From assembly GCF_031877795.1 (NCBI RefSeq), contig NC_133946.1, positions 11,321,144-11,385,143 of the forward strand: a stretch of DNA of 64,000 nt, given 5' to 3'. Under the pieces are notes generated by a model. It worked only from the letters and a program-made list of their open reading frames with translations, did no database searches and was not told where the DNA came from. Made by a program: the position numbers and the translations under genes. The number at the start of each line of letters is the position of its first letter. Within the stretch, counting starts at the first letter, position 1. This DNA is from Strix aluco (lineage: Eukaryota; Chordata; Aves; Strigiformes; Strigidae). This document shows positions 1 through 12,852 of this stretch, in pieces.

Positions 1-740
1 ATGTTTTACCTGCAGTAGAAACAGCTTAAACTTGGAAGAGGATAGTAAGCGATGTGGTCTCTTATAAATCTATAAGAAAGAAAAGAAAAGAAGGAAAATT
101 AAAAAGAAAGGAGAGAAAGAGGATCAAAGAAATCCGGATCATCACCCCAGGTTCCAGTGTTGTCTCAGGTCTGGTAATCTTGGGTGGTGGGTGCACACCC
201 AGCAAAGTTTTCTGCAGCCTTTTAAATTCATCTTATCAGCTGATTTGTATACGAGAAGAGGAGAGGCAGGTATTCCCCAAACTCATTTCCATGAGAGACG
301 AGGAAAAGGTGGAAGATGGGCTCTGTGGGTGCATTGAGGGGGAATGGGGTACCTTAACCCTTCTGTCCAATTGAGTCGGTGGTCACAATCTCCCGCTACC
401 ACCTTCACCTCTTCCTCAGTTTTGTTTCTTGGGCAATTATCCAGTCATCAGCTCCGTCTGGTGTGGGTTGTTTGTCTCTCTTAACAATCTTTTAGCTCTT
501 CTTTGAGGCTATGGTAGTAAAAGTGTAGGCATTAACCCGAACATATGGTTTTACTCAGTCTACATCTCCCCCCTTCAAGGCTTATCTAGGGAATTTGGCA
601 GTAAACCACAAGGGAGCGGTGCCGTGTGCCCTTCGATACGCTCTGCGCTTCCCTCAGCAGATAATTAATTCCTTAGACTAACCACAAACACCACAGCTTG
701 GCCTTGAGGTTTTCTGTGTTGATGAAAGTTTGAGGCAATT
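1..740 (-). mobile_element. Probable LTR-retroelement (endogenous retrovirus) fossil in a PITPNM1 intron
   Basis: Read on the minus strand, a purine-rich tract ending in GGGGGGAGA (about 565-577) is followed at once by TGTAGACTGAG, the usual layout of a polypurine tract and the start of a 3' LTR. The putative LTR runs from about 564 towards or past the left window edge, and the stretch 578-740 would be the end of the internal region. The base composition is unlike the surrounding GC-rich gene. No terminal duplication can be seen because the left end is not in the window. It is a broken remnant lying upstream of the first visible PITPNM1 exon. The family is not identified; a non-retroviral insertion is possible. 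Confidence 0.35.
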
Positions 741-843
741 CCTTCAGTTCCTTACACTCCTCCAGCCCTTTCGGCAGAGATCCATCCGCCTGCCCCCCAC
801 CACAGCAGAGCCTCCCCTGAGCCTCCCCACTCTCCCATCCCAG

Positions 844-2360
844 GGGGGACCACAGCTACGCCGAGGCGTACCTGACAGTGGTGGCCCGGGGCACCGAGTC
901 GGTTGTGTTCAGCATCGACGGCTCCTTCACCGCCAGCGTCTCCATCATGGGCAGCGACCCCAAAGTGCGGGCAGGGGCTGTTGACGTCGTACGGTATGTG
1001 CCCTTCTTCAAATAAGGGGGACAATCTCCCCCTCTTTTCGTGGTGCGGTGACAACCCAGTTGGGGTAGCAGGGGCACTGGAGCAGGCTGCCTTCCCAGGG
1101 ATGAGCTGGGGGATGTCCCACTGTCCCCTCACCCAAAGAGTTTTCACAGCATCTCTGCGCTGGTGCCTTCTCGTGGGAAAACAGCCCGCTCCCAGTTTCG
1201 GTCCTGAAGCCTCCTGTGATACCCGCAGCTCTGCTGTGCCTTCAGCCTCACCAAAATCCCTGGGAGGAGGAAGGTTTTGGAGGCAGCACCCGTGTGTGAT
1301 GTGTTGGGAGATGCTTGGTGGCTCCTGCCAGCAGGACTGTCCCCTCACGGGCTCCTGGCAGCAACACGTGTCCCCTCATAGGCACTGGCAGGACTCGGGC
1401 TACATGATCATCTACGTGACGGGACGCCCTGACATGCAGAAGCATCGCGTGGTGGCTTGGCTCTCCCAGCACAACTTCCCCCACGGTGCAGTCTCCTTCT
1501 GCGACGGGCTCACCCACGACCCCCTGCGCCAGAAAGCTGCTTTCCTGCAGAGCCTGCGCACCGAGGTGGGGACGGGGATGCTGGCAGGGAGCCAGGGCGG
1601 GGGACAGGGGGCTGATGAAGGGGTAGCGTGGGCTGTGCTGCAGCCCAGGGGTTGGTGGAGATGCTCGGAGCTGGCCCACGCTGCGCTGGTGGAGCTGACC
1701 CCCTCTCCCAGGACCATGCTCAGTGCACAGAGGGGCAGCTCCTAGCCCGTGGGCGTTGCAATCCCCCCCCACCCCGTAAAACGAGGGTGTCCTAGTCCCT
1801 TGGGGGTGGCTCTTCACGTGGGAAGGGTCACTCCCTGCCCTAACGCTCCTGTCCATGGGCAGGCGGAGATCACCATCGTCGCCGGCTACGGCTCCACCAA
1901 GGACGTCTCTGTCTACAGCTCGCTGGGACTCGCGCCGGCGCACATCTACATCGTGGGCCGGGCCGTCAAAAAGTTCCACAACCAGTGTCAGGTACGGTGG
2001 TGGGGCTGGGGACAGACTGGGGCTGCAGGGGACAATTGCTGACCCTACCAGGGCATGCCATGCCCATGGCCACCAGCTCAGGCTTGTCGGTGTGTCCCAC
2101 AGTTCCTGTCCGAGGGCTACGTAGCCCACCTGGCCCAGCTGGAAGCGGTGGCCCTGGCCCACTCCCCCAAGGGACCCCCGCGGCCTGTGCTGGGCAAAGG
2201 CACCTACGGCTGCCCGGCGCCCGTTGACTTCCTACGCAAGCAGAGCCAGCTCCTGCGCTCGCGGGGCTCCAGCCAGGCGGAGCGGGATGGGGGGCCCCCA
2301 CCCGGGCTGCCCCGGGCCAAGCCCCGCAGCGTCAGTCTCAAGCTGGAGGGTGAGGAGTGA
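844..2360 (+). CDS. PITPNM1: PITPNM1, membrane-associated phosphatidylinositol transfer protein 1: last four coding exons (LNS2 domain and C-terminus)
   Basis: Exons at 844-993, 1382-1565, 1863-1991 and 2103-2360 (TGA at 2358-2360), with consensus splice sites and matching phases, encode the C-terminal part; the gene continues left of the window. The protein (PITPNM/Nir/RdgB family) moves phosphatidylinositol and phosphatidic acid between ER and plasma membrane. The visible part is the LNS2 domain, a HAD-like phosphatidic-acid-binding fold. FSIDGS stands at the place of the lipin DxDGT motif, so the catalytic aspartate pair is incomplete, as in the family generally. The runs VRHWQDSGYMI, YVTGRPDMQKHRVVAWLSQH and VDFLRKQSQLLRSRG, and the ending SVSLKLEGEE, match vertebrate PITPNM1 rather than PITPNM2/3. 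The gene is tail to tail with AIP, as in human. Confidence 0.93.
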
Positions 2361-2876
2361 GGGTGGTGTGGCCATTGTCCCCTCCTTCACTGCAGCCTTA
2401 ATTTCCCAGCCAGGAGCACCCAGGGCCGGAGTCTGCAATGGGCCCTGAGCCCAGAGGAAGGAGACGAGGGTGCTGGGTCCCCCCAAGACTGAGGGGCCCT
2501 GGGAGAAGGTGCTCCAAGGGCCGGAGCAATCCCCTCGGGGCTGAGCCACCCCGGTCCCCCCTGTTGCCCCCCACCTCTGTCCTCACCCAGCTCTGTCCCC
2601 ACCCTCCTGCCCTGTCTCCCCTGCTCCTTGGGGGCTGCAGAGCTGCTGCTGGGCAGTGCCCGGGGTGGGGGTTTGTCCCCTAGGGAGCCGGTGCGCTACC
2701 CCCCTGGGGTCATCTCTCCCTGGGCAGCATTGGGCGGGCGGGCTGTGGCTACACCCCAGGGCAAGTGGCAGCTCCCTGCTCCCCCTCTATTTATTTCTGT
2801 TCGGTGTCGCAGCCGCGGGGCAGGGGAAGGGCCGGGGTTCAAAAGCGGTTCCTCTGTTCTCTTCGTTTCGCTGTGA

Positions 2877-2882
2877 AATAAA
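2877..2882 (+). terminator. PITPNM1: PITPNM1 poly(A) signal
   Basis: AATAAA lies about 515 bp after the PITPNM1 stop codon, in TGTGAAATAAAACG, with GT/T-containing sequence (CATGTCTGCTCTGTCC) some 30 bp downstream. It implies a 3' UTR of about 0.5 kb. Confidence 0.7.
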
Positions 2883-2899
2883 ACGATGTAAAGACGAGG

Positions 2900-4160
2900 C
2901 GCCGTGGCCCCATGTCTGCTCTGTCCCCACCCGGCCACGGATGACAACACGGGGGCCGGTGGCTTCCCCTGCCAGCAAAGCCCTGGCCCCAGGGAGCCAG
3001 GGACACGGTGTCACGCAGGGAGGTGCCCTTGGGGGACAGCTCTTGGGTCAGGAGCAATTTAGGACGTGTCACGGTGGGGAAAAGATGCTGTCCCTGCAGA
3101 GAAATACAGCCTGGGGCGTCTCTGGGATGCTGACACCGAGCTGTACATCATGCAAGCGGTTAAACCTTTTGCACAAGAGGAGGTGTCAGGGCAGGGAGGG
3201 AGGGACCATGGGGGCAGGAGGAGGAAAGCCGCAGGGTCACCTTCGGGCTGGGCCACCTTCGGGCTGGGCGTGGGCCAAGGGCTGCGGGGTTTGGGGTGCT
3301 GCAGTGGCACGGGCTCAGCTTTGAGCTCCTGTAACGTGGTGCTGTGGGGTCACCCCCAGGCCAACATCTATCTGCGTTAGAGATGCTGTTACACCCCGAG
3401 CCCAGTACGGAGAGTTTTCTTGACTCTGCACCTCAGAATGGTCATTTAGCAGCTGTAACATCCATGATGGGGGCTCAGTTTTGCAGTGAGTTTGCAAGGC
3501 CTTGGGGCCAGGGCTTGCCAGGCTCCCTCCTCCTGACCTGTTTCTGGCCTGCCTGCCACTTCGTTTTACCTGATTTACTTCTAACAGCAATTTCTCTAAG
3601 TGACCAGGTGCCTGTGACTAGTTTTACTTTGTTTATCTTGGCATATCACGACCAGAGTTTTATATAGATAGAGGTAACAAGCAGTTATTCTATATAAAAT
3701 ATTTACGACACTGACACGATGATGTAGTATAGAGGAATTGTGGGCTGGGGATGATAGCAGCAGCCTTGAGACGTGATGATGCAGGACGTGGTGCAGAGTA
3801 CAGGCAGGAAGGGGTAAGAGCTGGGGCCAAGGCTCGGCACCGCAGCCCCCGCGGCTGTAAACAGCTTGGCCAGCCCCAGACACGGTGGCTCGGCCCAACG
3901 TAAAGTATAAAACCATCAAACAATGAATAAAAGAGCTTGGCAGAGAGCAGCGGGCTTGGGCTTGTGTCACCCCATGCGTCCCTTCCCGGCGTGACGATGA
4001 GCGTAGTCTAGAGCCCAGCCAGGAGCTTCACCTTCAGCTTGCGCTTCAACCATGCGCTGCGCTTGCTGTACACTGCTTAATACTGTGACTTAAGTGCACT
4101 GCTGTGTCACCGGGCTGTGGCGGGCTCCCGGGCCACTTGAAATGACTTCAAATAAGTAAA
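2900..4160. other. Intergenic DNA between the convergent PITPNM1 and AIP genes
   Basis: No coding exon is recognised; the open frames here are short and chance-like. It holds an 11-bp perfect inverted repeat (3658-3668 and 3689-3699) and a plus-strand AATAAA near 3923 with no gene assigned to it. Composition falls from GC-rich to AT-rich near 3600-3750. Confidence 0.5.
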
Positions 4161-4163
4161 ACT

Positions 4164-4169
4164 TGTATT
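4164..4169 (-). terminator. AIP: Possible AIP poly(A) signal (variant AATACA)
   Basis: No AATAAA or ATTAAA is found on the minus strand for more than 1 kb after the AIP stop. The variant hexamer AATACA, about 95 bp past the stop in TTTAATACAAG, is the best candidate. A perfect 16-bp palindrome (4194-4209) lies between the stop codon and this hexamer. Confidence 0.3.
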
Positions 4170-4262
4170 AAACATTAATAAATGTCAATGACCATTCCAC
4201 ATGTGGAATATCTAAAAGAACCTGTTCAGAGAGCATGGGGCTCTCCGCTGCGGTTGAGGGTT

Positions 4263-6104
4263 CTACTGCGAGAAGATGCCCTTGAAGCGGATCTTGTCCT
4301 CGGCGTCCTTCTCGCGCAGGCGGGCATCCAGGCTCCGCAGCTCCTTGGAAACGATGGGGCGCAGCGAGGGGTCGAGGGCCAGCACTTTGGCAAAGTCAGC
4401 CTGCGCCTCTGCCACGTTCCACACCGCTGCGTGGGCCTTCCCCCGCTTGAAGTAGGCCTTGACGTTGTCTGTGGGGAAGAGAGCTGTTGGGCTGGGGGAG
4501 CGCGGGGCAGGGGGGGTCCTTGTCGGTTCCTGCCAGCCCTGGCGGTGCCCACCGCAGCCAGCCAGGCTGGCCCGTGGCTCCTTACCCTCGTACTTGTTGA
4601 GAATGGAGGAGCAGTGATCCAGCACCTCGTAGTACTCCTCACACTGCAGCTTGCATTGGCAGTAATTTAACAGCAGGGGTGTGATCTTCTGGTCAAGCTC
4701 GATCCAGTCCGGAGAGCCGGGCTGCTCCTGCAGGATGAGATGGAGAGTGAGGGGAAGCTCCCACGCTGGGAGGGATGTGGGGAGCGCTGCGTGCACCCCA
4801 GATTAGGGCCAGCGAGCCCCACCTTCATCTGCAGGTTCTTGAGACAGGCGATGGCATCGTAGTATTTGGCAGCTGCCTCCTGCACCTGGCCCTGCCGGTA
4901 CAGCTCGTTGCCCTCTTTGTGGATCACAGGTACAGCCTGCAGCTTCTCCTCATCCGTCATGGCCCACGGGTCTTGCTGGTAGGAGCCAGGTGCCTCCACC
5001 TGCCGGCACCACATCATGAGGGCAAAGCCACATGGGGTGGGTGCTTGTGGCCAGCCCCGAGAGTCCCCAAAGCCCCGGGGCTGGGAGGGGGAGAGCCTTG
5101 GCCTCCCCTGCCTGTGCCGACGCGAGGGGGTGCCTCACCTTGAGCACTTCGATGTCGAAGATGAGGGGCTGGGGGTTCTTCTGGAGCTCGTCGAGGTCGG
5201 GGTAGCCCAGGGAGTAGTGCTCGTGCAGCTGGGCGATGCTGCAGCAGTGCCGCTGCCCCTCCAGCGGGTCCTTCCCTGCTGCGATGTTGCGCAGGCTCTT
5301 GGCCACCAGCGGGTAGAGCACCACGTGCTGTGGGGCAGGGGGAGGCGGCGCTGGGCCGGGGCTGCACCGGGAAGGGGTGGCGGCGGCGTGGGGGGGGATA
5401 CACCGGGGCAGCCCTGGCCTCGCACCTCGGGGCTGGGGCACGAGAGCGCCCCGCCCCTTGGGCGCAGGCCCCGCCCCTTAACCGGGATGCCACGCCCCCA
5501 GGTGACAGACCCGTCCCTTAGCCCTCACACCACGCCCCCTGGGTGCAGGCCCCGCCCCATAAACGGCACAAGCCCGCCCCTTAACCCGTACAGCCACGCC
5601 CCCTGGGCAAAGGCCCCGCCCCAACCCGCACGCCACGCCCCCCGAAGCTCCGCCCCTTCCCCGCCGCCGGCCCCGCCCCACCTTGGCGTCGCAGCGGAAG
5701 CGGGCGCGCTCCCCCGCCCGCATGGTGCGCAGCGCCGCCTCCCACACCGGCAGCTTGAACTTCTTGCCGGCGATCAGCTCCATGGGTTTCCCCCGCGCCC
5801 GGCTGTCGTCCAGCGGCGTCTCCTCATCCCCGCACCGCAGCGTCCGGTAGTGGAAAGTGGCCTGAGGGGGAGAAGTAGGCCGCGGCGTCACCATGGCGAC
5901 GGGGGGGGGGCGCGCATGCGCGCCTCGCCCCGTTACCACACACACCCCCCCTCCCACCTCCGCCTCTCCCCCCGCCAGCCCCGGAGGCGGCGGCGCGGCT
6001 CTGACCTTGGTGCCGTCGCGGAAGTCGGGCAGCGGCCCGGTGCCCTCCCGCAGCACCTCTTTGTGTACGCCGTCCGCCCGCAGCTGCTCGACCTGCTGCG
6101 CCAT
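4263..6104 (-). CDS. AIP: AIP, aryl hydrocarbon receptor-interacting protein (XAP2/ARA9), complete
   Basis: Six exons on the minus strand: 6006-6104 (ATG at 6104-6102), 5682-5861, 5139-5327, 4823-4999, 4586-4727 and 4263-4468 (TAG). They total 993 bp, or 330 aa, exactly the human length. AIP is a cytosolic HSP90 co-chaperone that holds the aryl hydrocarbon receptor and phosphodiesterases. The N-terminal half is an FKBP-like domain ([34 protein letters not shown]). The C-terminal half carries TPR helices ([49 protein letters not shown]) and ends FKGIFSQ, close to human GIFSH. The start is chosen because it aligns with the human start and sits in a CpG island. Intron 1 holds a perfect NRF1-type palindrome and intron 2 a GC-box array. 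PITPNM1 lies tail to tail on one side and the SRCR gene head to head on the other, 1.7 kb away. Confidence 0.97.
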
Positions 6105-6420
6105 CGTCCCCGCGCCCCGCCTCGCCTCGGCTCTCCTCGGCCGCCTCCGCCGCCGCTCGGCTCTTTCCGGAGCGACGCGGCCGCGCGGCGGCGCCCCCTG
6201 CCGGCGGGGAGTGCGCACCGCGGCGGTGAAGGGGGCGGGGCCGGGAGCGCCGGGTAGTGGGCGGGGCCACCCCCGGGGCACCGGGGGCGAGTCCGGTTCC
6301 CGCTTTGTCCCCGGGCCCCCCGTGAGGAGACAAGAGGGGAACTGCAGAATGCAAACACCCGCGACGCTCGGCCATGTCCTTGAGAGGGCCGCGGGGTGGG
6401 GCGGGGGGCGCTCCCGGTGT
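5340..6420. promoter_or_regulatory. AIP: CpG island and TATA-less promoter of AIP
   Basis: Dense CpG and GC boxes cover AIP exons 1-2, introns 1-2 and the 5' flank. Just upstream of the ATG (6105-6260) are several GGGCGGGG/CCCGCCCC boxes and no TATA box, as expected for a housekeeping co-chaperone gene. A 12-bp palindrome CGCGCATGCGCG at 5911-5922 in intron 1 contains the NRF1 core GCGCATGCGC. Confidence 0.7.
5445..5680. repeat. Degenerate GC-box minisatellite in AIP intron 2
   Basis: Alternating variants of CCCCGCCCCTTAACC and CCACGCCCCCTGGG recur irregularly every 20-60 bp, giving at least eight GC or CACCC boxes in about 235 bp. This looks like a decayed tandem repeat that supplies SP/KLF-type sites within the CpG island. 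Confidence 0.6.
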
Positions 6421-7640
6421 CACCGGGGCCTGTGGCCAGGGTCATCTCCCACCCTGGGGGACACTGACGCCGTGTTGTCCCCCTCCTGCCAGCCCTGGAG
6501 GCGTCTCCATCCCCGGGGCAGGTGGGACAGGCAGTCGTGGCAGGCCCATGCTGCGCCATCGGGGACATCCCGGGTGACACAGGGTCGGCCCCACCAGCCG
6601 TCCTGGGGTGATACGGGGATGTTCACAGGTGGCAGGTCCCCAGCCCCCCATGGAGGCCGGTGGCACATGGCGGTGCTGCCCGCGCTACCTGCAGCTGTGC
6701 CCCTGCAGCCCCCCCGCCACCTGTGTTTCCTGGCTGTTGCCACACCAGCCTCCCGCAGCTCGCTGGGCCCTTCCACCGCCATCATGATTTGGGGCCATTA
6801 CTGTGCTTTTGGTGGTTTTCCCCAGGCTTGCGCAGCTGCAGCCGTTCCATGCCAACCTGCTTGCTGTGTCGCCTCCTCCTCGCTCTGTTCCGTGTCCTGT
6901 GACCACTGGAGCCTGCTAGGTCCTGTGGCTGTGGCTCAGTCCCATCCTCATCCTCACAACCAGGCCCTCGAGGGAGCTCCTGTTCCCCTCCACCTCCCGT
7001 GCCCATCGGATTTTGCTGGTGCTTGGTTCCAGTGGGCCCTGGCTTGGCTCTGTGCCCGCCTCGGCGCTGTCACCGTGGGCAGATGCTGGTGTGCGAAAGC
7101 ACGGCGTTATTGGTAACGCTGCAGGTGGCCAAGGAGCCACATGCGGTTGATGCCAATGCTGGGTCCCCGTTTGGGGGGAAACCACCTCCTTCCTGCCCGC
7201 GCTGTGAGGCAAGCGTGGGGCTGCAGCTGCAGGCAGCACACGCAGCACCGCCATGTGCTGCCGGTCTCCACGAGGGGCTGGGGATGTGCCACCTGCAAGC
7301 ACGGTGGTGAGCTGAGGTGGGGGGCTGCTTTCACCTCAGTGCCCGCCCTGGGGTCTCCAGGCACCCCGGGGAGGGGAGCACCCCAAGGATGGGTGCTGGC
7401 ATGCTGGGGTCTTTGGGCTCTGCCCTGTGCTGGTGCTGAGGGTGGCCCCGTGGAGGCTTTGGTAGGTTTTGGGGTGAATCCTGTCACCATCAGGACTTGC
7501 CAGGCTCCAGCAGCAGGGTCAACCCCACAGGGGGACACGGGTGGGAAGGGCCCATGTGCCCTGTGCCAGTGGCAGGTACCCTGGGAGGGGGAGGGCTGGC
7601 TCCCCTCCGGAGACATCCGGGCGCCGACCCACCATGGTGA
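6420..7640. other. Spacer between the divergent AIP and SRCR receptor genes, with an imperfect inverted repeat
   Basis: No exon could be supported. The notable structure is an imperfect inverted repeat: plus strand 6624-6710 resembles the minus strand of about 7297-7210. Shared blocks include CAGGTGGCA, TCCCCAGCCCC, GCACATGGCGGTGCTGC and CCTGCAGCTG. The long plus-strand open frame across this stretch is a by-product of GC richness. Confidence 0.45.
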
Positions 7641-7694
7641 GGTGTGTGACGCCAGAAGCGGAGCCGAGCCTCATATTTGGGCACAGAGCAGGTT

Positions 7695-7832
7695 ATTGGA
7701 GGCCGGGGCCCCACCAGCTGGTAGATAACCCGCCTGATAACAACTCAAAAGGTGCTGCCGCCTCCATTGGCTCCCGGCTACGGTGCTGCCTATATATCAC
7801 CCGCCCTGTGCCGGGGGGTCCGGGACGGCAGG
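7695..7832 (+). promoter_or_regulatory. TATA-box promoter of the SRCR receptor with GATA and CCAAT elements
   Basis: TATATAT at 7791-7797 lies about 36-42 bp before the start codon, so the 5' UTR would be very short (about 10-15 nt) if this TATA box is used. Upstream are two GATA motifs, AGATAA (7723-7728) and TGATAA (7735-7740), and two inverted CCAAT boxes (7695-7699, 7766-7770). GATA plus TATA with no CpG island suggests a tissue-restricted gene, which would suit blood-cell expression. Confidence 0.55.
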
Positions 7833-12276
<4,444 letters not shown>

Positions 12277-12464
12277 TGTCTGGGGTCACCCCAGGCCACA
12301 CCACAGGAGACCCTGGGGACACGCGTGCAGGGTGGTGGGGCTCCGTCCCGAAGATGGGGTGGCCCTGGCCACACAGGTCACCTCTCCCCACCCAGGACCG
12401 CAGCATAGCAGAACAGCTCCCGTGTCCCTCCTGCGAGCAGCACTGCAGGGATTTTTTTTTTTTT

Positions 12465-12470
12465 TTTATT
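12465..12470 (-). terminator. Poly(A) signal of the NLRP gene (AATAAA)
   Basis: On the minus strand AATAAA lies in GAAATAATAAAAAAA, about 385 bp past the NLRP stop codon. It abuts a T-run on the plus strand (12452-12467), so an old A-tail origin for this run is also possible. Confidence 0.5.
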
Positions 12471-12498
12471 ATTTCACTGTGAATTTCTCTTTTTTTCT

Positions 12499-12504
12499 AT
12501 TAAA
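12499..12504 (+). terminator. Poly(A) signal of the SRCR receptor (ATTAAA)
   Basis: ATTAAA, 222 bp after the SRCR stop, lies in CTATTAAAACCC. It is the first plus-strand hexamer after the stop. It lies only about 30 bp from the oppositely oriented signal of the NLRP gene, so the two mRNAs probably overlap at their 3' ends. Confidence 0.55.
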
Positions 12505-12852
12505 ACCCAAAACTGGCTGGAGAAGCACTTCCAGGGTTGGCACCTTGCTCCTGGGTACATCAGCCATCCCGTGGGGACATGGGGCAGGAGCTGGACCCAC
12601 AGACATATCCCCAGGCATGGCTGGGACATAGGGGGAGGACGGGGAAGAGCATGGGGAGGGAGGATTCCTGGGACTGGTCCCGGGGCCTTTAGTTGGCATC
12701 GGCAAACACCCACAATTCCCACCGACACGTCGGGGGAGACGGGAGAGGGAAGGACCCAGACCAGCCAGATGCAGGCAGAACCTCCTGCCCTGTGCCCCCA
12801 TGCGTGGGGCTGGCTCAAACCTCCTCCAACTTCAGCAGCAGTGAGAACTGGG

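Noticed and set aside
5893-7116. Plus-strand open frame of 407 codons opposite AIP exon 1
   Set aside because: It is R/P/A/G-rich, antisense to AIP exon 1 and its CpG island, and has no family similarity; long frames are expected in DNA this GC-rich.
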